Shown here one piece after another: positions 1 to 11,245 of a stretch of DNA of 64,000 nt. Both the position numbers and the translations under genes were made by a program. The stretch comes from Capillidium heterosporum. Lineage: Eukaryota > Entomophthoromycota > Entomophthoromycetes > Entomophthorales > Capillidiaceae. Within the stretch, counting starts at the first letter, position 1. Each line of letters begins with the position of its first letter. The notes beneath the pieces were generated by a model. That model did no database searches. It was not told the DNA's origin and saw nothing but the letters and a program-made list of their open reading frames with translations. The stretch lies in contig WBMQ01000002.1 of assembly GCA_016630905.1 (NCBI GenBank), forward strand, positions 1,612,001 through 1,676,000, in the 5' to 3' direction.

Positions 1-1842
1 ATATAGAAGGATAAGTAATTTACGTTGCTAGTATCGGTTTCGGGTTGGTGGGTGGGGCCCATTTGACCAACGAAACCGAGCCTTGGTGTCCCTTCAAGGT
101 ATGGATTGGTAGATTCTGACTCAAAGACCACAGCTATAAGAACCAGTGATTAGAAGCGATGGTATATTTTAAATTTACCTTGACAGTCATATCGTCAGAA
201 CAAGAAGCTAGTAATGATCCATCCGAATTCCATTTTATAGCGTTGACCGGACCCTTGAAAATTTAGCCAAAAATATACATTACAATTACCTTGTGGCCAG
301 AGAAGGTGTAAAGTGGGTCCGGTTCTTCAAATCGACCAACATGGATGATACCATCCAAGGAGCAGGTAGCAAACATCTTGTCATCCTTCCAATCGATATC
401 GGTGACCCCAGCTGTCAAATCAATGAGTAAATTCAAAATACATTATATGTACCAGAGTGCCACTCGACTTTGAAGAGGAGGTTGCCCGAGTGGCTACACC
501 AGATGCGGGCCGTCATATCGACGCTTCCGGTGAGCAGGTGAGTACCCTTGGGATTGTACTGGATGGCTAAAATCGGTGCAACGTGACCCTCTGCCACGAA
601 TCGTAGCCAACCGTCCTGGGTATACTGACGGATGTTACCATCGTAGCACCCTAAAGCCAACACCGTACCTTTAGACTTACCTTTGAGTTAGATCAAAATT
701 TTCAAAAGTTGAATTTACGTTCCAATCCATGCATACAACGTCCTTGGATTCGTTCATCGAGTTGTAGCTTAGGTAGTAGGAGGAGACCCGACTCTTGTTC
801 GTACCAGGAAGGTACCAGACCCGACCACTCCCATCATTGGAGCTAGTTATTTTAAACTAAGTTTGACAGTTTTGCAGAAAATATTTTACCCGGTGGCGAA
901 TTGGGTAGTGAATACTGGGTTCCAAGCACATGTGTAGACCTGAAAATGGTAAATTTTATAAAACGTATTCGTGTACCTCAGACTCATGACCTTTGAGTAG
1001 AGTAGTGTTGTTCTCAACGGTAACAGTGAAGGGGCGGTCTCTAGGATCGTTGTCGCTGTCCGCCCTGCTGTCTTTACCTGTCGTCAGTAAGAGTTAAGGA
1101 ACCTCCAAAAAGGAAGGGAAATATACCTAGATCGGATTCGGGGATGTCGCGGGCTGCTGGTAATTTGACCTCCACCTCTCGTTCCGCTGTAGGTGAACTT
1201 GATGAGTCCCTGGAGAAGATGTTGGTATCCTTGTCCTGGATACCTAAACTAATATCCTTAGTGCTTGACTTGTCCCCTCGTTTGTCTTTGCGCACAGTTG
1301 CCTCAACGACGGCCTCCTCAACGGTGGGACTGGCTGCCTTCCGGTTCTTACGTTTACTACTCTGGCTTTTGCTGGGTTTGGGCTTAGGCTCAATCTCGGG
1401 CTCTTCGGATGGTGGTGTGTCTGATATCTCGCAGACGTGCTCGCCAAGTATCGTAAATGGGGCCTTACACCGCTTTATCACTCCGTCCTAAACTTCATTG
1501 TTAACTGCAGCATAAATGCATTGAACTAACTTTATCAATGTGCGATTCGATGGCTCGGTACTCGAGACCCTTTTGGACCAAATCAACAAGGACACCCATA
1601 TCTATCTCCTTCTTCAGGTTGCCAAACTTCAATTTACTTTCTTGTTGGAAAGTGAAGGCTGAATGGGTAAACCCTAAATTGAAAAATAGATTGGTATTGG
1701 AAGGCGTAAACTAAAAATAATTGTAGCAATAAATTGTATACTGTTTATTTCTAGTAAAAATATAAAATTAAAGTTTTTAGTTACCAGCTTCCTCTAGGTA
1801 TAGGTATACTACTAAATTTAAGTCTTCGGAAGTTAAACTCAT
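1..1842 (-). CDS. SIF2: SIF2/TBL1-like LisH-WD40 corepressor subunit, partial (C-terminus beyond left edge)
   Basis: Encodes a TBL1/Sif2-type subunit of a histone deacetylase corepressor (the Set3/SMRT-type complex in the family), expected in the nucleus. The start at 1842 begins MSLTSEDLNLVVYLYLEEAG. An intron follows, and the next exon completes the LisH motif with GFTHSAFTFQQESK. A charged, K/S-rich linker comes next (about 1074-1481), then WD40 repeats. Recognisable blades include LLTGSVDMTARIW, GHKGPVNAIKWNSDG and LLASCSDDMTVKLW, which match the order in TBL1. About seven exons are joined by short GT-AG introns. The last one or two blades lie outside the window. Family assignment is firm; membership of a specific complex is inference. 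Confidence 0.9.
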
Positions 1843-2910
1843 TGGTTTGGTATAGCTCTTATTTCGTTTATTTCTTTACAATTAGCTGATGGTTGGCAGA
1901 TGTATGACACTTCTTTTAAGTTGATAAGCTTATATACCTATTGAATTGAATATAACGTACCTCTTTATAACACTACCTCAACGTAGTAAGCTTGATTTGT
2001 AGGGAATCTAAGAAAACTGTTTGCTTCAAGTTGGTTCAAATTTCCTTTAGTATCATGTTTTACATCCAGCTCTTCTGATTTGATACAAACTTTTATACTC
2101 CGATTTGATTGATTGAGTAGCTTGGCTACAAACCAGATTTTGCAAAACTACAAAGCTGCCTTTACAATTTAAACCTATACAGCACAACTGACACAATACC
2201 AAAGATACATGAGCATGGATAAGAATGAACTATAGTATTATCCAAATCAACGTTAACTCACTTGTGTCTGAATTTTATACCTCAACTTATAAGTAAATTA
2301 ATAAGTACATCTATGATACCTGCTGCACGATGGCCACGAATTTACATTATTTTAGTTTAAATGTCTATCAAATCTACTCTAGTTTTTAAACAGTGTGTGT
2401 ATGAAATCTAATTAGAAGACTGCCTTGCTATTGTCTACAGGATTAGCCTAGGTGATCTTGTAATTTCAACTAATAAATTTCCAAATAATCTGCAGCTGTT
2501 TACAATTTATATATGTTGCCATACTAACTGAATAGTTTTAAGCTGTAAAACAATATACTTAAATATCTTTACCTATATGCAAACCACTTCAAAAGAACTA
2601 GCTGTAGTTTATCATATCGATTGTAGTAAGTGTTGGCGCCTGCTAGTATAGAAGGAAGCTTTTAATTTTAGCCCAACCTTTCAATTTGAAATTGACCCAA
2701 TAACATCGAGTTCTCAAAAACATATAGTTTGAAAACCAATCTATACTTTCTTAGCCTCTTACACCTAATTATTGAAAAAGTATTAGAATATTACTCTACT
2801 ACAGGCTCAGTAGGCAATTCCCAGTCGATACTTGTTCAATTGATCCATACTACCATTGAGGCAGCCATTTCTACTAGTTTGTCAACATCGCATTTTATCA
2901 ACCTTTCGTA
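1843..2910. other. intergenic, divergent promoter region
   Basis: AT-rich spacer between the divergent starts of the SIF2-like gene and PPP4R2. A 60-codon open frame at 2729-2911 lies just before the PPP4R2 start in another frame and resembles nothing I know. I see no RNA gene or repeat here. A missing first exon of PPP4R2 could lie in it. Confidence 0.4.
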
Positions 2911-4356
2911 ATGGAGAATGTACCAGATATAGACCAATTAAGAAACACTTCGAAAACTGGAGAAATAAGGTACTTATTCATTTGGACGATAGTATTAAAT
3001 AATTGAAGGGAGCCTTGGAATGAATTTAAAAATACATTGGTTTGGAGGTCCATCGAGGTAATTTTATTTAAGCTCTACAAAATTTCTTTCAGCACATGGA
3101 ATTTATTTTAATATTGAATAGATTTATGAAGAATACCTTAAACCGACTGAAAGCCTCGATGACAATAATGGAATGAGGAGTGGGGAGCTAAGTGAAAGCA
3201 GCAAAGAGTTCTTGCGGTCGAAGCTCGATGAGTCACTTGGACTTATTTCCAACATGACAAGGTAAGCATAAATTAAGGAGCTTTTGTTGACTTATGTTTT
3301 AGAAAACCGTTTACTTTACAGCGTATTTGTGAACTATTGCTCGAGCCTAAGCGATTTTACAAAAGCTTACCTAAATTCCTAAGGGCATTACAGAAAGTAC
3401 TTTTATTTTTGTATCACATTTTAATGCCTAACCTGCTATTTAGCTGTGCTGCATTAATCCCTACGGTTTAATGACCTTTGATTCACCTAGTGCTAGGAAC
3501 CCTGACACTATCACTGCTTTACCCGACAGTATTTTGGCGTACAATTCACCTGATGCTATGAATGTTAGTATTAACAGTGGGTTACCAAATGGTGAAGCGA
3601 CTTTTGATGCACCTAATATGAACGACACTGAAGATACTTTTACGTCCGATTCATCTACCTCTAGAAACATCAATAACAGCGCTGACCCTTTAGACAATTC
3701 TGTTTTGCATAGTGAACACACTACACTCACCAATGGACATGTCGACCCTATGCAATCCAGAGATCTCAACCCTGGAAACAAGCGAACTAATGACAAAGTG
3801 CAAGATGATATTCCTCGTAAGGTACTTCTTGTCTCCAGAGAGGATTCTACAATCAATGGTGGTTTATTTTCGTTTACATGAGTTAATAGATTTAATAGGC
3901 ACGTACCAGGAAAGTTCAACAAATGAAACTAGTTCCAGCAATCGTAGCAACATAATATCACTGAATGGCAACACTACATCAGATAGCAACGATACACTTG
4001 TCCCCAGCCAGGGTGAGAATACAAACAACCTAGAAGAAAACTCTTCAATCCGAGTAGTAAATGTTGCTGAAGCTAGTACTGAAGCTACAATCGAAAATGA
4101 GCCCTCTGTTGAATCTACTACCATTAGCATCGACAACAACAATGCCGGCACTGGCAACTCTAATGAGAATCAGGAATCCTGTCCCCCAGAGGAGAGTAAC
4201 TCCGCCCAGTTGGAAACTACCAATGGACGTACATCCCATCAAGAAAAAAATGAAGAGCCTGATACCAACCTAATCCTATCCAACGACCAAGCCTCGATGA
4301 GTCCACGTCAATCAACTTCCTCTTCCTCCTCGCAGCTTATGGAAGTTGACGACTGA
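2911..4356 (+). CDS. PPP4R2: protein phosphatase 4 regulatory subunit 2 (PPP4R2) family
   Basis: Regulatory subunit of the PP4 phosphatase (DNA-damage and centrosome/microtubule roles in the family). The exons read MENVPDIDQLRNTSKTGEI, then REPWNEFKNTLVWRSIE (compare TGET..W..FK in PPP4R2), then a linker. The hallmark block follows: KPFTLQRICELLLEPKRFY, KSLPKFLRALQK, and LCCINPYGL after an intron. The rest is a long S/T/N/E-rich disordered tail ending SSSSSQLMEVDD, as is usual for the family. Introns are 40-75 bases. The N-terminus is short relative to the animal protein (one helix is missing), so an upstream exon may have been missed. The family call rests on the LQRICELL.EPK motif and overall architecture. 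Confidence 0.85.
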
Positions 4357-5083
4357 TATTTCTTTAGGTAAACTCTACCAACATAGTTTTAAAATTGATT
4401 TCCCTAGTTCATGATGAAACATAAAATAAAGTTCTATACAGTATTAGTTTCTATCGTGATGTTCGTACTTGGATTTATAGCATAGCATAAATTTAATGAA
4501 TATTGACTTTTGTAATAAATCCATCTGCTGCTATACAGTTCAATTGAATGGTTGACACTTCATATTTTTGTAGATAACTTCTATTCCTTCATGAGTTCTA
4601 ACTATATTTCAATACTGTTGCAAAATGCAAAAGTATGGCCCTTTTCAACCCAGCTAAAATCTGATAAAGCCAAGTTTACGAATCTGCTACTATTCAGCAA
4701 TAACTTTCAACTAAGCTATCCAGTTTAAAATATAATCAGTTATTTAGCAATCAAGTATTTCAATACCAGTACACCATCTTAATTGTGATGCAAACAATTA
4801 TTATGAAACTAAACTTACTTTCCAACTCTATCTTCTGGGCATTTCCTTCATACTAGGTTAGTTTGACAGATGAAATAGATGATCCTTGAGGATTTGCAAA
4901 TCTTTTGGAAAATGTAGAATGCATCATAGCTGAAATAAATTTAGAGATATGAACCTCAATATATTCGGCATGTTTAACATAACTATAGCAACTTGATACT
5001 TTATAGGACTGTAAAATAAATAAACTTTTAAAAAAATATTTTATGAATATATGTATATAAACCCATTTTTGAAATTTATTCTG
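4357..5083. other. intergenic, convergent 3' region
   Basis: Spacer between the 3' ends of PPP4R2 and ITPase. An AATAAA-type signal lies near 4424, shortly after the PPP4R2 stop. Otherwise only AT-rich sequence with no sustained coding frame. Confidence 0.4.
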
Positions 5084-5900
5084 TTACAAATTCTCAAAAT
5101 ATTCCTTCAATTTACACAGAGCTCGGTATCTATGCGACAAGGTATTCTTAAGTTCAACGGGCATCTCGGCGTAACTAAACCAAACATCAGTATACAAAAT
5201 TACAATCAAACTTACGTCAAATCAAAGCCCTTTGGCTGGAAGACGGGATCCCAACCGAAGTTGGTAGGACCTCTAGGTTGTACGATAGTCCCCTTACAAA
5301 TTCAATAATTAAATTTGAAAACAATTACCTCGGTGATGCCTTGAAAAATTATAGGTTCAGCCGAAGGGTTGGAACAGTAGGCAAAAGTACATATAGCTTT
5401 GGCATCTTTACTTTCGAATCCAGCTAGAAGTTGGTTTAAACCTTTTAAAATTTTTAGTTGGGTTATTTGGGGCTGATGATAATGTACCTTCTAATCCTAA
5501 TTTCTCCAAGAACCATTTACTAAAATAAATAAGATTAATTTAAAATAAGAACCTGAATTTACATGTAGACTCCAGGCAAACCTTTGAGAGCGTCAAAACC
5601 TAAGGCAGTATCTTCAATTATGACAGGTCCACCCAACTAAGATTAAGTCTTAATAAATAAAATTTAAAAAGTGGAAAAAGCACCATCTTGGAAGCTAGTT
5701 TAGCTTTCTCCTTAGCTACATCTTCAACTTCACCTTGCAATTCAGGTACTAAAAGAAAGATAAGTCAAAAATAATAAAGGTTGAAATTTACAGTCGAGCT
5801 TGTGGCTTGTTATATCTATGGAACTTTCCGACAAGATCTTTTGCACTTCCTTGAGTTTGTTGGCGTTACCAGTCACAAAAGTTAACTGAACTTTCGACAT
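5084..5900 (-). CDS. HAM1: inosine triphosphate pyrophosphatase (ITPase/HAM1)
   Basis: Hydrolyses ITP, dITP and XTP to monophosphates, keeping deaminated purines out of nucleic acids; cytosolic. Starts [19 protein letters not shown], containing the nucleotide-binding TGNxxKxxE motif. Later exons carry [47 protein letters not shown] (family G-x-FGWDP-x-F motif) and [19 protein letters not shown] before the stop. At least five introns of roughly 35-50 bases are needed. An in-frame ATG 36 bases upstream (5936) would add a lysine-rich leader; I prefer 5900 because the alignment to ITPA begins there. Length is near the usual 190-200 residues. Confidence 0.92.
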
Positions 5901-6392
5901 CTTGAGCTCTAATTTTTTGAAAAAAGTAAAGGTCAAAGTTCCGTCATATTTTTATTCAGTAGAAAATTTTGCATAGTCAGAAATCTGAGTCATTTTCGAT
6001 ACGGTGCTATGTATGTAATGCCAAAAACTATAAGGTGTACGTTTTAGAGTAGCTCAGAGAAGGTATAGGTTGGGTAGGCTTCTCATAGCTTATAGAACCC
6101 TTTGAAGCTAATGGGACATAGTATAGTACCGATATGCTGTATTTCCAATTCATTAGACATATTTTGGCTGTAGTTACCAATATATAAATTGTTCCAAATT
6201 AAATGTATAATTTAAAGTTTGAGATTTTGAATAATAGCGTGTTTAAATTGGAATTTGCTGAACTTAGTTTCGGAAAGACTAATTTAATTGATGATGATTG
6301 TAGTTAGATTTGGCAACAAATTGCTGGGTTCTTTTATTTAAGGCGAACTCCACGATAAATTGCAATATATCAATCGAATTAACGGATACTAA
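5901..6392. other. intergenic, divergent promoter of ITPase and CRYZL1-like gene
   Basis: AT-rich. A forward reading from ATG at about 6204 (MYNLKFEILNNSVFKLEF) followed by a plausible 40-base intron ends at an in-frame TAA immediately before the CRYZL1-like ATG. It might be a lost N-terminal exon of that gene, but this is weak. Confidence 0.3.
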
Positions 6393-7764
6393 ATGAACAA
6401 ACTGAAGTCGGGAGAAGTTTTGATAAAGGTTGAACTTGTCGGTTTAAGCATTAAAGATTATCAAGTAAGCACTATTTTCAAACTGTTTTAATAGCTATAT
6501 ATAAGGTCAAAGTGGGATATTACAACAACCTGATAAACGACAAGAAACAAAGTTCCAACCCACATCCAAATGAATTAATTAATGGTATAGGTAGTGAGAT
6601 AGTAGGCGAAGTAGTTCAAGTATCCAATAATGAGAATATACCTTTGAAAGAAGGCGATAAAGTCATTGGAATGATACCAATTGACCTCCTCGACAACAGT
6701 TTTGACTTTTCCAACTTAATTTTACCCTACTACTATTTTTTGAAGTTAGAGTCCAAGGTAAACTACAAAGAGGCCTTGATAAGTTTAAATAGTGGATTGA
6801 CGAGCTTGTTATGCTTGAGTACTATTCAAGGTTTAAACCATAACAGCAGTATACTGATATTATACCCAAGCTCGGTAGCTTTTTATTTGGAAAATTGTTT
6901 AATTTTTGCTAGGAAGTAGGATGGTTCACTCTACAATACATGTTGTTTTTGAAAATAAAAGTTATTGTTGTTATCAACTCGACCAACTTGGAGCACTTCA
7001 AACAGGAGAAAGAATATCTAACAAGCATCTACAAGGATAAAATACGTATATATTAAATAAATTATTGGTACTTACTTTATTAAAATTAGATATAGTGGGA
7101 TGGGATTGGTCCTAGTGGCTTGAAGATGGAAGCTTCCAAGAGCTTCTACGACCAAATTTTGTCGTTGACATCGAACCTAGGTGTAAACGTCATCTTGGAC
7201 ACTGTTCCCAACTTGAACTCTAACCTCAACTTGATGAACGAAAGCTTCACCTCCTACACGGTAGGACGTACCGCCGTCGCCGAGCTGGTCGACTGCCTAG
7301 CTTTCGAAGGCACCTATTTAACAGTTGGACCCAAACTTCCAAGTAACATCCCCTTCAAAATCTAATTTTAACCGATTTTTATCATATAGTTGGATCCACC
7401 CAACACCAAGATGCTTTCTTTGAAAAATGCATCCCTCAAGTTCTTTGACTTATCTGGATTCATGTTGACTGGTCAAAGCTTGGAAAAGTATAACCATACC
7501 CTCCACAACTTGTTAGGCTACCTAAGTTTAAATACCGAAGAAGCAAGCTTGCCGAATTCCAACCCGTTCAGCTTGAAGGACCCTCTATCACCTATTTTAA
7601 ACCCAGTACCCAAGCTGCAAGTGAAGCAGTTCAAAGTGGATGTGAAGAATATCCAAGTGCAAATTTTAAGCTTGAAGGATCATGATAGAGCTATAGATGA
7701 GGTGTTTAAAAACAGGTATGGGACCGGTAAAGGTCCAATCAAAGTTCTCTTGAAGGTGGAGTAA
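6393..7764 (+). CDS. CRYZL1-like quinone oxidoreductase (zinc-free MDR family), reading frame damaged
   Basis: Resembles quinone oxidoreductase-like protein 1 of the medium-chain dehydrogenase superfamily, a predicted NAD(P)H-dependent enzyme with unknown substrate. Supporting blocks are GEVLIKVELVGLSIKDYQ, GSEIVGEVVQVSN, EGDKVIGMIPIDLLD, SSILILYPSS, the Rossmann strand KVIVVINS, LGVNVILDTV, LDPPNTKMLSLKNASLKF and the C-terminal GKGPIKVLLKVE. Two joins fail. After the exon ending at 7045 the frame meets TAG at 7113 and must move by one base. The join 7359/7390 needs an intron starting AT (7360-7389) or another one-base skip. The N-terminus is also shorter than in relatives. It could be a decaying gene, a frameshifted gene or assembly error. 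Confidence 0.7.
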
Positions 7765-8060
7765 GAAACTGATTTATTAAAATAGCCGGTTCTCTTCAAT
7801 AGTTTGGATTAATATACTTTCTAAATATGAATAAAGCTCTTAAACAAATATAATCTAGCAAAATATATTTATAAGTAATTTCTTTCCAATATCCAAATGA
7901 CTTTTACTAAACTATAAACAATATTTCATCTTAAAAATATAATATGCCAACCTAAATCAAAGTTCAAATCAATTTGAACATGTTTATTAGCCTAATTATA
8001 TATTTATTCAAAATATATTTCCAATACTCACGATATAAATTATCTATGTCCAACTTAACT

Positions 8061-10014
8061 CTATTTCTTATTTTTCTTACCCGAAGCCACTTTCTCTTTA
8101 CGTTTCTTGACCGCTTTGGGGATCTTGGTCTTTCGTGCTTCCCGTGCTGCTTCCTTAGCTGCCTTCTTACGTTCCTACATAAAAGAACATCCAGTTAATA
8201 AGATGTATTTAAAGTTATGATTTGAGAATACCTTCTTAAGCTCTTTATCCTCGAATCGTTTACCAATCTGTGGATTGGGTTCACGTTCATCCCATTCGTC
8301 CCCGTCCTCGTCGGAGTTACTGTTACTATCATCATCCGATCCAGAATGCTCATCCTCATCATCGTCACCTGACAATGGACTTTCATTGTCGCTGTCCAGT
8401 TCAACGACCTTCTTAGATGCCGATTTCTTCTTGGTTGGCTTTGAGTTTTCTTTAGCCATCTTGATATCTACATCAGATTCTTCATCTAACTTGGAGCCCT
8501 TGAGCAAACTGTTGTAGTTGAGGTCCCCGGCGTTACCCGACCTTATCCGAGCCAGATCTCCTTCGATGTTGATAACTTCGTCGAGGTGTCTAGGGATGTA
8601 CGTCTTCTTGAACACCTCTTCCTCCTCCATCATTCGCTTGGTCTCCTCGGTCGAACGTTCAGCCATTTTGGTTGCGATATCTTCCAAAACTTTATCCAAG
8701 GCTTCCCCCTCCTCAATAGGCAAGGTGGGGTCGAGGACAAAGTCGTAGAGTTCTTTAACAGTCATAACAGCTACTCCCTTACGACGGAAATAGTCGGTGA
8801 TGTTAGTACAGTCACTTCGCAAGAATTCGGAAGCGTGGGGGTGATCATGTTCCACCGATTGGGATACATCGATGACATACAGCAGCTTGTTGTGGTACAA
8901 AATGTTGTACTCACTTAAATCAGCGTGGACGAGGTGACATACGTGGTATATTCTTCGCATTAGACTGATAATTTGAGCGTAGAGGGATGGGTATCGCTCC
9001 TGCGACACCTTGGCATCCTTAAGTCTAGGGTAGGCCCACCCGTCAGCCGTTCCCAAGAAGTCCATGACCAAGACATGCATTCTAAGCAGCAGTGGTTTGG
9101 GACAGGGTATGGCGGCCGCTTCCAACCGCTTCAGGTTTCGCAACTCTTTCTCGGCCCATACCTTGACCATCTTACGTGGGTTGTGGCGCGAGTACCCCTG
9201 CCTGAATCGGAACTCACCGGTGACATACCTATCTCGGTCCTTGAAAGTGAGGATGGAGGTCTTGTAGATTTTAATTGCCAGTTGGCCACCTCCTTCAGTT
9301 CTGGCATGGTAGACATTGGCTTCCTTACCAGTACTTATGCAGCCGTTGACCTCGTAGAAGACGTTGCGGTTCAACAGCTTGAAGAGGATGATACGGGTCC
9401 TTGGGTCTAAAACTTGTTCGGTAGTTGCACGGTCTGACTTGTCCTTGTTATACTGTTTGTCACCTTGCGCCTTTCTTGATCCTGATTTGAGGTCCCCAGC
9501 TACTCCTGGCGTTGGAGCTGACCAGTTACCTATTCAATATTTTCAAGTTAAATTTATCTTTCCTAAATCAATTTATACCTAGTTGAATACGGCTTGAAAA
9601 CTTGGAGAGGGCATCTAGCTGGTCACTGTAAACATTTTTATTTGCTTTCGACTTAGGTTCGGCTAAAGCTTGGTCCTCCTCAGTCGATTTGTTGAGGGTT
9701 GAAGCTGCCTTCTTGGTTGGAGTTGAGATGTTCAAATTCTCAATCTTACTTTTGATTTTATTGTATTGTTTCGTAAAATCTATTCATTTAATTAACCATA
9801 AATATATACTTTAAAGCCAATAGCTGTTACCTCCAGAAGCTTCGTTCCACTGATCCATAGTATTCAACTGGTCGTCATGATAACATTGATACTCAAACTC
9901 CAATTCATCCTCCTCATTCCACTCCTCTACATCTTCCAAATTTTCCTCTTCATGTTTTAAATGTTCATCTATCTGTTGTAATTCCTTTTTGTGCATTCCT
10001 TCTATTTCACTCAT
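8061..10014 (-). CDS. RIO1: serine/threonine kinase RIO1 (atypical RIO family)
   Basis: Atypical kinase/ATPase needed for late 40S ribosomal subunit maturation. The start at 10014 gives an acidic N-terminus ([20 protein letters not shown]..). Two introns later comes the RIO core: [14 protein letters not shown] (ATP loop), LAIKIYKTS (beta3 lysine), [29 protein letters not shown] (catalytic loop) and [16 protein letters not shown] (metal-binding Asp). This is followed by an acidic S/D/E stretch and a lysine-rich tail ending GKKNKK, as in fungal Rio1. Four exons; the last intron sits at 8175-8232. All active-site residues are present, so an active enzyme is expected. Confidence 0.95.
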
Positions 10015-11202
10015 TGTTTTGACTTTTGAAAACTTTTGTCTCTCGGCTTTCCAAAACTGAACCTCGAAATTTGGATACTAGCCTTTCAAGCCCTTATCCA
10101 ATCATGTCGTTTATTAATTTTGAGCCTGTAAATCTCATTTTGTACAGCTTAGTTTAATATATTTGCACTCCATATCTGCACATGGAAAGGTGTTTCACTG
10201 TACACTTTTTACTACAGTACTTGAGTAAGCATTATATGTAAAATTTGCCAATTCTAAATTGGTCTTTTGTAGATAGTTTCTCAAATCTATATCGCAAGTT
10301 GTGTTGAAAATTTTGAAATAGTTTGAGATAAAGTATAAAAATCCAAGTTGATTTCAAATATTGGCAAAATATTTTAAACTTTATTATATATTGTGCCCAA
10401 GCTATTTTATCTCTATTTTGTATAAAAGTGTTAAAGTAAAAAATAAAGCTAAGCTAGATTCGATGCTCTAAGCTTTTATTAGAACAAACTTGTCAAATTA
10501 TGGGTATAAAGGTGCTATTACTTTGCCATCGTATGCCGATTTAAAACTTTAGTCCTATAAGGAATTTACTTTACACTAAAGCAAGTTCTAGCAACCATCA
10601 CCCAAACCAGCTACTATTGAGTTTTGATAAGATTTATTCCTTTGAAATGTAGACTATATTTGGTCATTTATTGGAAATAAATAAACTATCCTATATTAGT
10701 AATACTAGGCTTTCCAACGTGATAGGATATTGGGCCAAAGCTTCCAGCAAAATTTATAGTTATGCAAAGCTGTCTGGTATAGGTGCTATTTGGACCTGTT
10801 ATGGGCCTACATCACTTGTAAACTATAGAAGAAAGTGTATCTGTATATAACAAGGGTGACTCAATGTGATAAAGGTAGTGATCTAAACAAATCTGCAAAT
10901 TCGTATTATAAAACTCTAAATATAGCACTTCTCTATGGTTGCATCTTCTCGAGAATACCGCCGATTCCTATACTAAGCAAAAATTTCTATCGGGATTTGT
11001 GATTGGATAAGTTATCGCCAAAGGTGAAAATTTTTGGGTATAAAAGCAAATCTTTGATGGCAACTGAAAGTTTGGTTAACCTTGAATTAACCCAACTTCA
11101 ACTTGTTTAGGTGCTCATCTATTCATTTCAAATCTACCTACTGTATATCTCCAGGTTTAACAATATCACCCACTAACTTATATAAACATAACTTATAGAA
11201 AA
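10015..11202. other. intergenic, divergent promoter of RIO1 and IMPDH
   Basis: AT-rich spacer of about 1.2 kb. The only elements I can support are the TATA-like box at 11039 and the leader intron at 11203, listed separately. No other coding frame or RNA gene is visible. Confidence 0.4.
11039..11045 (+). promoter_or_regulatory. TATA-like box of IMPDH
   Basis: TATAAAA within GGGTATAAAAGC, about 200 bases before the IMPDH ATG. Position is consistent with a core promoter given the leader intron between it and the ATG. Inferred from sequence alone. Confidence 0.4.
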
Positions 11203-11244
11203 GTAAGTCTTATCCTTCAATCCAGATTTTAATTTCAAATTTAG
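11203..11244 (+). other. probable 5' leader intron of IMPDH
   Basis: GTAAGT donor at 11203 and a TTTAG acceptor at 11244, 42 bases, ending one base before the ATG. Size and borders match the coding introns of this window. A second similar segment (about 11156-11197, GTTTAA..TATAG) may be another leader intron. Confidence 0.5.
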
Positions 11245-11245
11245 A

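Noticed and set aside
8275-9410. Several + strand open frames across RIO1
   Set aside because: Antisense shadows of the RIO1 exons.
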